Source: Aggregatilinea lenta | GTDB taxonomy: Bacteria > Chloroflexota > Anaerolineae > Aggregatilineales > Aggregatilineaceae | Direction: 5' to 3' | Assembly (NCBI RefSeq): GCF_003569045.1 | Contig: NZ_BFCB01000003.1 | Span: 1,364,001-1,428,000 of the forward strand | Length of the DNA stretch: 64,000 nt | In this document: piece after piece, positions 24,984 through 33,371 of the stretch | How the letters are laid out: each line of letters begins with the position of its first letter | Numbering within the stretch: position 1 is the first letter of the stretch | The notes under the pieces: model-generated | What the model was told of the DNA's origin: nothing | What the model saw: only the letters and a program-made list of their open reading frames with translations | Database searches by the model: none | Program-made: the position numbers and the translations under genes

Positions 24984-26002
24984 GTATGGCGCGGCGCGAA
25001 CTACTTGCACGGATCATCTTAGGTCTGATCGTGATCGGCGTGCCGCTGGCTGTGCTGGGCTACCAGTACGGGCTGCGACCCGCCACCTCTTCGACGCGCA
25101 TCGTCGATGTCGATCTGCGCGTGCCGGAGGACGGCGGTTTTGCGCCGGACGCGATCACGGTGCTGGCGGGCGAGCCGGTGACGCTGCGCTTCAGCGCGCT
25201 GGACGTCACGCACGGCGTCGCCATCGGGCCAGGGCTGGACGTGGATCTCGGTCCGGTCGATCCCGGTCAGGTCAAGGCCATCACGCTAACGTTCGACCAC
25301 CCCGGCACGTATACTTACTACTGCACGACGTGGTGCAGCGACGATCACTGGCGCATGCGCGGCACAATCCAGGTGATCGATCCGGCTAATCCGGCGTTTG
25401 TGCCCACGACCGCGCCTGATCCGGTTATCGCGGCGCTGATCGCGGAGGGCGTGGACATCGACGCCGCGCACGGCAGCACGGACGCTCATGACGCCGATCA
25501 GCCCCTCGTTTTTGCGCGCCCGCTCTCGGCGGCACGCGGCGCGGCACTGCTGCCCGACACGACCATCCCGGCGGAGGTGAGCGATCCGGCGTGGCGGCGC
25601 ACGCATACGCCCGCGCAGGCGCTCGATCTGCTGGCAGATGCGAATCCCGGCGCGGCGCAGGTCGACGTGCTGGATGTGATCGCGCACCTGTGGACGGCGG
25701 GCACCGATCCCGGCTCCCTGGCGGACGCGCAGGCGCTGTACGACCAGAACTGCGCGGCCTGTCACGGCCAATATGGGAACGGCGATGGCCCCGCAGCAGA
25801 CACGACCGCCGAGCAGCCTGTCGCGTTTGCCGATCCCGCGTACCTGTTCGGGATGCGCGGCGACGTGCTCTACGCCAAGATCCGGCGCGGCGGGATGGGC
25901 ACGGGCATGCCCAATTTCGGCACCTTGTTGACGCCCGACGAAACCTGGGCGCTGGTCCAGTATCTGTGGACGTTGCCAGTAGCCGACTTAGATACAGACT
26001 GA
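24980..26002 (+). CDS. CuA cupredoxin - cytochrome c fusion protein
   Basis: About 340 residues: one N-terminal membrane helix (12-30), a CuA-type cupredoxin domain with H78, C115, C119, H123 and M126 (CTTWCSDDHWRM), a linker, and a class I cytochrome c domain with CAACH at 258-262 and a likely Met ligand at M310 (GMGTGMPNFG). The architecture resembles the soluble part of caa3 oxidase subunit II, but the two-helix membrane anchor and oxidase subunit I are absent. It overlaps the previous gene by four bases (GTGA), with an alternative ATG at 24986. It most likely carries electrons from the iron-sulfur protein to an unidentified acceptor. Confidence 0.87.
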   Translation: MSMARRELLARIILGLIVIGVPLAVLGYQYGLRPATSSTRIVDVDLRVPEDGGFAPDAITVLAGEPVTLRFSALDVTHGVAIGPGLDVDLGPVDPGQVKAITLTFDHPGTYTYYCTTWCSDDHWRMRGTIQVIDPANPAFVPTTAPDPVIAALIAEGVDIDAAHGSTDAHDADQPLVFARPLSAARGAALLPDTTIPAEVSDPAWRRTHTPAQALDLLADANPGAAQVDVLDVIAHLWTAGTDPGSLADAQALYDQNCAACHGQYGNGDGPAADTTAEQPVAFADPAYLFGMRGDVLYAKIRRGGMGTGMPNFGTLLTPDETWALVQYLWTLPVADLDTD

Positions 26003-26297
26003 AGATGTTCTGGCAGCTTGCTCAAGCCAGGCGGTACTTGAGTCGTCATAGTGGCGTCTTTCCTGACAAGGGCGTGATATGCACTTGTGGCTGACTCTTT
26101 CTCCCATGCACGCGGAGAGAAGGGAAAACCACCCCACGCAACACATGTTGCGCGGGGACCCCCGGAAAACGGGCGGAGCAAGCCCCGCTCCTATGGATCG
26201 GGGGGCGTTGTGCCAATTACTTCTCTCGTCCGGCGTGATTCCTGCGCACATCAAGTATCATCTTCGCCTGGAACGCCCCGATTTCCTCATCACCCAA
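26003..26297. other. Intergenic stretch after the CuA operon with strong hairpins
   Basis: No gene seen. Bases 26131-26157 can fold into a long stem (CGCAACA and TGTTGCG core with CCCC and GGGG arms), which could end the operon. Bases 26226-26283 resemble 44828-44890 (shared TCCGGCGTGAT and ATCTTCGCCTG), probably the left end of a lost insertion sequence. Confidence 0.45.
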
Positions 26298-27122
26298 CTA
26301 ATTTGGGCGTGTGGGATGCGACGTGTGGAAGTGTTCGTGGGCATCTTCAAGCTGGCCGGACCGGCGGCGCTGCTTGTCAGCAATGCGTGCGAGTTTGACG
26401 TCGATGTCATGCACGGTGCCTCGCGCCAACTGGTCGATCAACGGAAACGTGAACCATACAGTACCCACCGCCGCCAACAGCCCGGTGATCAGGCGCATCG
26501 ACGAATTGAACGACCCTAACGCATCGCCGCCATAGAAACTCTTTGGCAGGACGTGACCCGTCAAGGCCGCCAACCAGGCATTGTCGTAACGAAATCCAGT
26601 TAGCAGGCCGACAGTGGTGTCACTGATCATGTGCGTGCTCCCGTCGAGCACGATGGGCAGCAGCATCAGCCCGAAGACCCAGATCGAAAGCGGTTTTATG
26701 GTTCGCAGGCGTGCCACACCCCAATACACCAGCGCGGCCAGCCACACCCCGCCGTAGAGGGAAATCATTCGATCCGACCAGGCGACCTTCCAACCAAGCA
26801 GATCGCTTCCCCGGAAGTCTCGCAGGAGCAGCGTGTCGGTGCCCGTGCTGCCGGTGAGTGTTATCGGCAGTTGGTCAGGGCGGTACATGACATGCTTGCC
26901 AAACAAAAAGAACGACCGCTGGGCCATCTGGTGACAGAAGAAAGAATAGACGGTGTAGATCGCATTTCCGGCCTCGGCCCAACCAAGCTTCATGAACATT
27001 GGGGCAACGAACGGCAGGGCGTTGAACATGCCGTACACGACGAGGAAGATGACCAGCCAGTGCCGCAGAATGGAGCGGGTCATGGTCAGTGGGCGCAGAC
27101 CGGGTTGAGTTGTGGCGTCCAT
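26298..27122 (-). CDS. DUF2085-family membrane protein
   Basis: 274-residue protein with four or five predicted membrane helices. The family signatures are present: FCHQMAQRSFFLFG (about 62-75), DRMISLYGGVW and LPIVLDGSTH. The C-terminal tail is charged and His-rich (EDAHEHFHTSHP). DUF2085 has no known function, but members often occur with metal or respiratory genes. It converges with the CuA operon. A degenerate 7-2-7 element at 27179-27196 lies about 42 bases before the start point implied by TATGCG, suggesting co-regulation with that operon. Confidence 0.85.
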   Translation of the reverse strand: MDATTQPGLRPLTMTRSILRHWLVIFLVVYGMFNALPFVAPMFMKLGWAEAGNAIYTVYSFFCHQMAQRSFFLFGKHVMYRPDQLPITLTGSTGTDTLLLRDFRGSDLLGWKVAWSDRMISLYGGVWLAALVYWGVARLRTIKPLSIWVFGLMLLPIVLDGSTHMISDTTVGLLTGFRYDNAWLAALTGHVLPKSFYGGDALGSFNSSMRLITGLLAAVGTVWFTFPLIDQLARGTVHDIDVKLARIADKQRRRSGQLEDAHEHFHTSHPTRPN

Positions 27123-27178
27123 GAAGGCTTCCTTTCCATCAACCGGTAAAACGCATACAACGGGGTGCTGGCATCGCC

Positions 27179-27196
27179 ATGCGCAGAATGGCGGGG
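27179..27196. promoter_or_regulatory. 7-2-7 inverted element, site 4 (degenerate)
   Basis: ATGCGCAGAATGGCGGGG keeps the central AA and the GCGC/GGCG halves of sites 1 and 2. Placed about 42 bases before a weak -10 box (TATGCG, minus strand 27157-27152) of the DUF2085 gene. Confidence 0.45.
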
Positions 27197-27248
27197 CAAG
27201 TTGTACGCCAACTAGCTTTCTGGTGGAAGCCGACAGCCGCCGAGCACT

Positions 27249-28943
27249 TTACGGTCCCTTATCGTCCGGCGGTGTTTCAATTGGCGCCCTGACGGTGATG
27301 GTTGTGCCATCGCCGGGTTCCGACTTGACCTGCAGGTGAGCGCCAATCAGGGCCGCGCGCTCGTACATGCCCATGATGCCGAAATGCCGCTGCCCGGATG
27401 CGTCCAGCTCAGCGGTGTAACGCGGCGCAGTGAAGCCTTTGCCATCATCGCGTACCGTGATCGTGACCTGATCTGACGCGAACTGAACGGTCAGCCAGAT
27501 TTGAGATGCTTCACTATGCTGCCAGGCATTGTTGAGCGCTTCCTGGGCGATGCGATACATGGCTATTTCGTGCTCAGGGAGCAGGCGCTGCGGCGAGCCT
27601 GATTTCTCGAAGTGCACGTCCATTTTCTCGACCAGCCCCAGATCACGCGCCAGCATCTGCAAGGCAGGGGCGAGGCCGAGTTCCTCCAGGTAGATCGGGC
27701 GCAGCGCTCGCACGATGCGTCGCAGGTCGTCGATAATCTCAACGATCATGGCCCGGATTTCCGAGAGTAAATCGCTCGCCGCCGGATCACCCTTCAGATA
27801 CGGCTTGAGCATTTGTTCGCGATGATCCAGCGCGACAAGCGCCTGCGCGGTCTGGTCGTGCAGCTCGCGCGCCAGCCGCCGCCGCTCGTCTTCCTGCGCT
27901 TGCGTGATCGCGCCGATATAGTTATGCATACTGGCTTGTGCTGCCTGAACCCGTTTGGTCATGTGCTGAAGGGTGCCTTGCAGGTGACGGATTTCGGCAA
28001 TCCCGCCCACGGATCGTTCAATCGCGGCGAAGTCACCCCAGGCCAGTTCGGTGGCTTGCGCCTCCAGACGACGCAGCGGGTAGACGATACGTTGAATGCC
28101 CAGCCAGACCGCTCCAATGGCGATCAACAACCCCGGCACCAGCGCCAGTGGTGCAGCTTGCGAGTAGCGCATCAGCGGACTGAGGGTTTCCTGCCAGCGT
28201 TCCTCCTGTACCAGCACCCAGCCTGCCGCCGGAACGGGCGCAGACGTTGCAATGACATCCCGGCCTTCAGAGTCCTTACGTTCAAACGCTGTGGTCGTGG
28301 TGGTATCCGCGACTTGGGATGCGACATCTTCGGCATACCTGCCAACTTGCGACGGGTCGCTGTGATACAGAATCCGTCCCTCGGAACTGAGCACGTACAG
28401 GTGAATACTGCCCGACGTATGCAGGCTTTCCAGCACATCCGTTGAGGTCAACATACCCAGTGATACCACACCAGCCACCCGGATATTTTGCGCCGGACTG
28501 ACGAACATCACGCGCGTCGTATTCTGCCCATCCCGGACGAGCGGCACCAGGGCTGGCCCGGTTGGCTCCATGACCTGATCCGCCAGTGCCTGCCAGCCGG
28601 TTTGGGATGACGAGGCAGCTACTAGCCGCCCATCCTCAAAGACTGCTGCGCCGCCGTCAAATAAGACCGGAATCCACCGGGCGGTGTCCAGCACGTCTTG
28701 CGGGTTGCGACTGACCACCTCTGATGCAAACGAGGCCAGGATATGTTGGCGCTGAACGAGCTGGCCGGAAAGGGCACCGGCTGCGCCGGAGACCGCCTGC
28801 CGGTTGTGATCGACCAGCATGTCGCGCATTTCGGCTTGGTGCAGGGCCACACCACCGAATGCCACGATCACCAGCAGGATCAGCAGCGGCAGCACGACAA
28901 AAACGAGCAGTTGCAGCGGTAGGCTAGTCAGACGGAGTTTCAT
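27249..28943 (-). CDS. NarX-like sensor histidine kinase
   Basis: About 564 residues from the ATG at 28943. One membrane helix (10-35) is followed by a large extracytoplasmic dCACHE-like sensor (about 36-260), then a second helix (264-284), a HAMP linker (285-338), a HisKA_3 dimerisation domain with phospho-accepting H362 in ARELHDQ, and a HATPase_c domain with NNAWQHSEA and DDGKGF. The layout matches NarX/DegS-type kinases that pair with LuxR-type regulators. The gene overlaps the end of its regulator by 20 bases, so the two are co-translated. The signal is unknown; cache domains usually bind small ligands. Confidence 0.9.
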   Translation of the reverse strand: MKLRLTSLPLQLLVFVVLPLLILLVIVAFGGVALHQAEMRDMLVDHNRQAVSGAAGALSGQLVQRQHILASFASEVVSRNPQDVLDTARWIPVLFDGGAAVFEDGRLVAASSSQTGWQALADQVMEPTGPALVPLVRDGQNTTRVMFVSPAQNIRVAGVVSLGMLTSTDVLESLHTSGSIHLYVLSSEGRILYHSDPSQVGRYAEDVASQVADTTTTTAFERKDSEGRDVIATSAPVPAAGWVLVQEERWQETLSPLMRYSQAAPLALVPGLLIAIGAVWLGIQRIVYPLRRLEAQATELAWGDFAAIERSVGGIAEIRHLQGTLQHMTKRVQAAQASMHNYIGAITQAQEDERRRLARELHDQTAQALVALDHREQMLKPYLKGDPAASDLLSEIRAMIVEIIDDLRRIVRALRPIYLEELGLAPALQMLARDLGLVEKMDVHFEKSGSPQRLLPEHEIAMYRIAQEALNNAWQHSEASQIWLTVQFASDQVTITVRDDGKGFTAPRYTAELDASGQRHFGIMGMYERAALIGAHLQVKSEPGDGTTITVRAPIETPPDDKGP

Positions 28944-29601
28944 GGGAACCGGGCAACGCAAGCAATTCGAGCTGGGAGGCTTTGACGACCGCTTCGGTGC
29001 GGTTAGCGACGTTGAGCTTCTCGAAGATGCGGCGCAGGTGACCCTGCACCGTGCGGTCGCTGATGTCCAGCAGCAAGCCGATGGCTTTGTTGGTCAACCC
29101 GCGCGCTGCCGCCCGCAGGACCTCCAGCTCACGGTCGGTCAGTGGCTCGTAGAGGGTGGCGGGCCGGTGTGACGCCGTGACCGCGTGCATCAGTTTGGGC
29201 AGTATTTGAGGGTCCAGCACCGACTTGCCCTCATTAACTGCCCGCACCGCCGCGATGATCTCTTCCATGTCCGCCGTCTTGAGCACAAACCCATTCACGC
29301 CTGCTTCGAGCGCAGCCACGATGAACGGATCGTCATCGAAGGCGGTCAGGATCAGCAGGCCCACCGGCCAGCCGTGAGCGCGCACCCGCCGCGCGACCTC
29401 GATCCCGCTTGCTTCGGGCATCTGAATATCGAGCACGGCCACATCGGGTTGATGCTGCTCGATCAGCCGCAGCGCCTGTGCGCCATCTCCGGCTTCGGCC
29501 ACGACATCCATGCCCGCGCTGGCCAGAAACTGCTGGATGCCGTGCCGCACCACCTGATGATCGTCGGCCAGCACCACACGAATCGATTCGTTTGTCGTCA
29601 T
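28924..29601 (-). CDS. NarL/LuxR-type response regulator
   Basis: 225-residue two-domain regulator. The receiver has the acidic pair DD (13-14), phospho-acceptor D58 (AVLDIQMP) and conserved Lys in FVLKTAD. The C-terminal LuxR-type helix-turn-helix spans about 150-215 (LTDRELEVLRAAARGLTNKA). It is the first gene of a two-gene operon with the NarX-like kinase. NarL-type dimers bind inverted heptamers spaced by two bases, and exactly such 7-2-7 elements lie before this gene (29662-29679) and before the DUF305, CuA and DUF2085 genes. It is therefore the prime candidate regulator of that group (inference). Confidence 0.92.
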   Translation of the reverse strand: MTTNESIRVVLADDHQVVRHGIQQFLASAGMDVVAEAGDGAQALRLIEQHQPDVAVLDIQMPEASGIEVARRVRAHGWPVGLLILTAFDDDPFIVAALEAGVNGFVLKTADMEEIIAAVRAVNEGKSVLDPQILPKLMHAVTASHRPATLYEPLTDRELEVLRAAARGLTNKAIGLLLDISDRTVQGHLRRIFEKLNVANRTEAVVKASQLELLALPGSHETPSD

Positions 29602-29661
29602 GCCTTTTTGTCCGATCTTATTGCCTACAACTGTATCTTAACCCGGTTCATGTCCGGTCGC

Positions 29662-29679
29662 ATACGCCAAAATGCTTAG
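29662..29679. promoter_or_regulatory. 7-2-7 inverted element, site 3
   Basis: ATACGCCAAAATGCTTAG has one intact heptamer (TACGCCA) and one decayed. Its centre is about 42 bases from the start implied by TAAGAT (minus strand, 29640-29635) for the regulator/kinase operon. It is also about 43 bases before the start implied by TATAAG (29702-29707) for the plus-strand gene at 29764, so it could serve both. Confidence 0.5.
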
Positions 29680-29763
29680 TCCAAAACACGGCATATAGCG
29701 CTATAAGGGCTGGTGTGTCCTTCATACACTAGGGGTAAATGGTGAAACAGAAGAGGTGCTGCC

Positions 29764-30150
29764 GTGCCGCGTGAGTTTATTGTGAATCAGACCTGTAATG
29801 AGATTGTACCAATCGTTCAACGCGAGTTGGCTACGGCTGGCTTCCGGGTGGAGCAGTCGTTTGACCTGCGCTCGGCCTTGACCCTGGTGCCAAACTGCAC
29901 CTGCCCCCATCACGGGACGGCGTTGTGCGACTGCCAGTACCACGTGCTTCTGGTTTACGGCCCGGCCCCGGTACCTGCCAGTGTGATCGTGCATGGGCGC
30001 GATCACCAGTGCTGGATTGCGCTGGCTGAGGATCCAAACGGTAGTGTGGCGACACGCCTAACGGCAGACATCGTGCGCTCACTGGCGCGTGTTCACCTGA
30101 TTACCATCGACCAGGCCAATGATGCGCCCCGGCAAGCGGCAGCGTCGTGA
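29764..30150 (+). CDS. Conserved hypothetical protein with Cys/His cluster
   Basis: 128 residues from a GTG start, no signal peptide. I do not recognise the family. The most striking part is CTCPHHGTALCDCQYH (about residues 45-60), with four Cys and three His in 16 residues, which looks like a metal-binding loop. A predicted alpha/beta fold surrounds it, with YHVLLVYGPAPVPASVIVHG following. It lies between the NarL-type regulator and a YHS-type gene in an island of copper and redox genes, so a metal-related role is possible but unproven. It is divergent from the regulator operon. Confidence 0.7.
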   Translation: MPREFIVNQTCNEIVPIVQRELATAGFRVEQSFDLRSALTLVPNCTCPHHGTALCDCQYHVLLVYGPAPVPASVIVHGRDHQCWIALAEDPNGSVATRLTADIVRSLARVHLITIDQANDAPRQAAAS

Positions 30151-30169
30151 TTACAGGAGAGAATCTGAC

Positions 30170-30354
30170 ATGGCGAAAGATCCTGTATGCGGTATGGAAG
30201 TTGACGAGAAGACGGCGCGGGTAAGTCGGAGTACCAGGGCAAGACCTACTACTTCTGTTCTCCAGGCTTCTGTTCTCCAGGCTGCAAACGAGCGTTCGAC
30301 ATAGAACCAGAGAAATATGTCGGTGGTGAGAGTGTCCATAGAAGTCATCACTGA
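30170..30354 (+). pseudogene. YHS-domain metal-binding protein, frameshifted
   Basis: The start MAKDPVCGMEVDEKTAR is a textbook YHS domain, but the frame shifts by one base near 30222. The correct continuation (KSEYQGKTYYFCSPG, then CKRAFDIEPEKYVGGE) lies in another frame up to the stop at 30352-30354. A 15-base tandem duplication also repeats CSPGF/CSPGC. YHS domains bind heavy metals in ATPases and small proteins. The shift could be real decay or a sequencing error; the intact domain ends argue the loss is recent. Confidence 0.75.
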
Positions 30355-30392
30355 TCGTATCCTGGACCTAATCTCTTGCGATTGGACAAACT

Positions 30393-31325
30393 ATGAATCG
30401 GAAAACCATCGCGGCTGCCGTTGTGTTGAGTGTTGTGTTTGGCCTTTGGGGCTTGCTCTATGGTTTGTCGCAAACGTTGAAACCTGAGCCTTTGCGCGCG
30501 CAGGTATACCCTGAGAGGTCACTGGTGCAGCAGCCAACTTCCGTATTGGCTGCTAACGGCGTACGTTATGACCAGTTGGTCCAGCAGGTCGCGCCACTCG
30601 CCGGGACCACTATCGCCGTCGTGTGGGGCGACATGGGGCAAAAGCTGGTTGCAGCCGGTGCAATCGACCTGGGCAAGGTCGAGGCACATTACAGCGGTCT
30701 GGACGAAGCGCAGCAGGCAGCGCTAGTGGGCGATGACCTCACGGCGATTTCGTTCACGCCGGAAAACATTCAGTTCTGGACCAACGTCCTGTGGTCGCTG
30801 GGGCTGATCCAGGACAGCAAGGTGCTGAGTAAAGGTCCCATGCAGCAAAATGTAGCGTGGACTCCCCTGGGCAACTACGCCTCGACAGGCGGCTGGACGC
30901 TGGGGAGCCAACCCGCCACCGACCTATACGGCAGCGCGCGTTTGGTTGACTTGACGCCTGAACAGGATGATCTGGTCTACGGCGTGGCTGAGCATATCTT
31001 TCGCCCGTGCTGTGGCAATCACGCCGCGTTTCCCGACTGCAATCACGGGATGGCAGTATTGGGTTTGCTCGAACTGATGGCGTCACAAGGTGCGACGGAA
31101 GATGAACTCTATCAAGCGGCGCTGACTTTCAACGCCTACGCGTTTTCGGATACCTATATCACATTGGCAGCATACTTTGCGCAGCAAGACATTCCCTGGG
31201 CGGACGTAAATGTCAAAGAGATTCTCGGGTCCGGCTATTCGAGTGGGCAAGCAGCGAGCCGTATTGCGGCAGCGGTCGGCCCGATCCCCGGCGTGCCAGT
31301 ACAGGGCGGAAGCTGCGGGGCGTAG
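30393..31325 (+). CDS. Exported protein of unknown function with CCGNH and CNHGM motifs
   Basis: 310 residues with an N-terminal membrane helix or signal (about 8-28). I do not recognise the family with certainty. The conserved-looking centre reads FRPCCGNHAAFPDCNHGMA (about 207-225), holding three Cys, two His and a Met in a short span, and a GSCGA end adds another Cys. These look like ligands for a metal ion. The rest is mostly helical and soluble, so it probably faces outward. It follows the broken YHS gene and ends at a strong terminator, separating it from the next two-component pair. Confidence 0.75.
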   Translation: MNRKTIAAAVVLSVVFGLWGLLYGLSQTLKPEPLRAQVYPERSLVQQPTSVLAANGVRYDQLVQQVAPLAGTTIAVVWGDMGQKLVAAGAIDLGKVEAHYSGLDEAQQAALVGDDLTAISFTPENIQFWTNVLWSLGLIQDSKVLSKGPMQQNVAWTPLGNYASTGGWTLGSQPATDLYGSARLVDLTPEQDDLVYGVAEHIFRPCCGNHAAFPDCNHGMAVLGLLELMASQGATEDELYQAALTFNAYAFSDTYITLAAYFAQQDIPWADVNVKEILGSGYSSGQAASRIAAAVGPIPGVPVQGGSCGA

Positions 31326-31355
31326 AATTCCTCGTCAAAGCGATCTTACAGACGT

Positions 31356-31383
31356 GACTGGGCGCTTGCCCGGTCTTTTTTTT
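31356..31383 (+). terminator. Rho-independent terminator
   Basis: GACTGGGC pairs with GCCCGGTC around a four-base loop and is followed by eight T residues (31376-31383). A textbook terminator for the gene ending at 31325. Confidence 0.88.
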
Positions 31384-31444
31384 CGGTGGGCAACCTTGCA
31401 TGGGTATCATAGACTGTACTGGGTAGCTTGCAACGAGCGCTAGA

Positions 31445-32137
31445 ATGACCTCAATCCTGATCATCGACGACGAAGAGAACATTCGCAATCTGGTGGACGC
31501 CTATCTGAAAGCCGAAGGCTACACGATTAACGCGGCGACAGATGGCCCGCAGGGGCTGGCACTGTTCCGGCGTCACCGTCCCGATCTGGTGATCCTGGAC
31601 ATCATGCTGCCGGGGATGGATGGGCTGGAAGTGTTGCAGCATATCCGGCGCGAGTCTGACGCGTACGTGATGATGCTTACCGCAAAATCCGAAGAGGCCG
31701 ATCGCGTGATCGGCCTGACGGTTGGCGCGGATGATTACCTGACGAAACCCTTCAGCCCGCGCGAATTGGTGGCACGGGTCAAGGCAATTCTACGGCGCGG
31801 GCGCAGCCCCGCAGCCGACGATGAACCGGCGCTGCGTTTCAAACGCCTGCAGATTGATGGACAGCGCTATGAGGTCTGGCGTGACGGGGAGATGATCGAG
31901 GATCTGACGACGCTGGAGTTCAAGCTGCTGAAGACTCTAGCAACCTATCCGGGCATGGTGCTCAGCCGCGAACAACTCCTCGAACAGGTATGGGGTTACG
32001 ATTTTTACGGTGAGGCGCGCGTGGTGGACGTGCATATCGGCCACATCCGGCAGAAAATCGAGTACGATCCAGCAAATCCGCAGTTCATCACCACTGTGCG
32101 TGGGGTAGGTTACAAATTCGAAGCTGAGCCGGTATAG
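31445..32137 (+). CDS. OmpR-family response regulator
   Basis: 230-residue two-domain regulator. The receiver carries DDE near residue 8, phospho-acceptor D52 (VILDIMLPGMDGLEV) and the KPFSPREL Lys. The C-terminal winged helix (about 130-228) ends with GVGYKFEAEP. It is followed 15 bases later by its histidine kinase. By position it probably controls the Met/Trp-rich secreted protein at 33372. The kinase has a Met-rich outer loop, so the signal may be a soft metal such as copper or silver (inference). Confidence 0.93.
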   Translation: MTSILIIDDEENIRNLVDAYLKAEGYTINAATDGPQGLALFRRHRPDLVILDIMLPGMDGLEVLQHIRRESDAYVMMLTAKSEEADRVIGLTVGADDYLTKPFSPRELVARVKAILRRGRSPAADDEPALRFKRLQIDGQRYEVWRDGEMIEDLTTLEFKLLKTLATYPGMVLSREQLLEQVWGYDFYGEARVVDVHIGHIRQKIEYDPANPQFITTVRGVGYKFEAEPV

Positions 32138-32152
32138 GATTTGGAACGGAAT

Positions 32153-33268
32153 ATGAGCCTGGGCTGGAAGTTTTTTCTTACCTACGTAGCGGTGGCGGCA
32201 ATTGCGCTGCTGGTTATGTCCATTTCGACGGCTTTTGTCGCGCCTGAAACCTTTTCCGATCACATGCAGTACATGCAGGGCAGCGGCATGATGATGGGCC
32301 AGGGTGCACGCGGCCAGCAGATCGAAGTGCTGGACGACGAACTGGATGCCAGCTTCCGCGAGGCCGTCAATAGTGCCCTGCTGCGCGCCGGGATCGCCGC
32401 GATCCTGGCCGCTGGCGTCGTGAGCTGGATCGTCACGCAGCGGATTATGCGCCCGCTGCGTACCATTGCCGACGCGAGCCAGAAGATCGCTGAGGGACAC
32501 TACGAACAACGCATTACCCACACCAGCCGAGATGAACTGGGCGAGATGGTTGACAGTTTTAACCGGATGGCAGCGTCACTGGCCGGGACCGAATCCATGC
32601 GCCAGCAGTTGATCGGGGATGTGAGTCACGAGTTAAAAACCCCCCTCGCCAGTATCAAAGGGTATATGGAAGGCTTGCAGGATGGCGTAATCCCTGCCAC
32701 GCCGGAAACGTACCAGCTTGTCCATCGCGAGGCGGATCGTTTGCAGCGGCTGGTGCGCGATTTGCAGGAACTTTCGCGAGCTGAGGCGAGTGCCGTGCCG
32801 CTCACGATGCGTCCCTGTCCGCCCGCTGGACTGGTAAACACCGTCACCGCCCGTTTGCAGCCGCAGTTTGCGGAAAAGGACGTCACGCTGACCGTCGATC
32901 TGTCTGCTAATCTCCCGCCGGTGCGTGCTGATGAGGATCGGATTGAGCAAGTACTGACTAATCTGCTAGGGAACGCGCTGCAATACACGCCTGAACACGG
33001 CGCGGTCACCGTCTCAGCGCGGATGGCTGCCGATGCCGTGGAGTTCGCGGTACACGACACCGGCATCGGTCTGGAGCCAGACGATCTCACGCACATTTTC
33101 CAGCGTTTCTATCGGGTCGATAAGTCGCGGTCGCGGGCTAGCGGCGGCAGCGGGATCGGCCTGACCATCGCACGCCACATCGTCGAGGCGCACGAGGGAG
33201 CCATCTGGGCCGAAAGCCCTGGCCTCGAACAAGGCAGCACTTTCTACTTCACCCTGCCAACCACCTGA
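32153..33268 (+). CDS. Sensor histidine kinase with Met-rich periplasmic loop
   Basis: About 371 residues: membrane helix 7-28, a short outer loop (about 29-75), second helix 78-96, HAMP (about 97-148), HisKA with H159 in GDVSHELKTP, and HATPase_c with NLLGNALQY and GSGIGL. The outer loop reads HMQYMQGSGMMMGQ at 37-50, six Met and one His-type ligand within 14 residues, a pattern expected for soft-metal binding. The ATG at 32153 is preferred over an upstream in-frame TTG at 32141. It is co-transcribed with the OmpR-type regulator. Confidence 0.9.
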   Translation: MSLGWKFFLTYVAVAAIALLVMSISTAFVAPETFSDHMQYMQGSGMMMGQGARGQQIEVLDDELDASFREAVNSALLRAGIAAILAAGVVSWIVTQRIMRPLRTIADASQKIAEGHYEQRITHTSRDELGEMVDSFNRMAASLAGTESMRQQLIGDVSHELKTPLASIKGYMEGLQDGVIPATPETYQLVHREADRLQRLVRDLQELSRAEASAVPLTMRPCPPAGLVNTVTARLQPQFAEKDVTLTVDLSANLPPVRADEDRIEQVLTNLLGNALQYTPEHGAVTVSARMAADAVEFAVHDTGIGLEPDDLTHIFQRFYRVDKSRSRASGGSGIGLTIARHIVEAHEGAIWAESPGLEQGSTFYFTLPTT

Positions 33269-33273
33269 GAATC

Positions 33274-33303
33274 TTTACACAAACTTCATGTTCGCAATAT
33301 ATA
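33274..33303 (+). promoter_or_regulatory. Promoter of the Met/Trp-repeat protein gene
   Basis: TTTACA (33274-33279) and TATATA (33298-33303) are separated by 18 bases, about 70 bases before the start codon at 33372. Confidence 0.55.
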
Positions 33304-33371
33304 GGCTTTGTACGAGCCGCTTACCATAACAGCTAGTTACTCAATCTGGTGCAAAAGAGGAGCGAATACAA

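Noticed and set aside
22150-26002. Nitrous-oxide reductase (nos) operon
   Set aside because: CuA and NosR/NapH-like parts are present, but there is no nosZ, nosD or nosF/nosY gene in the window, and the NosR-type flavin domain is missing.
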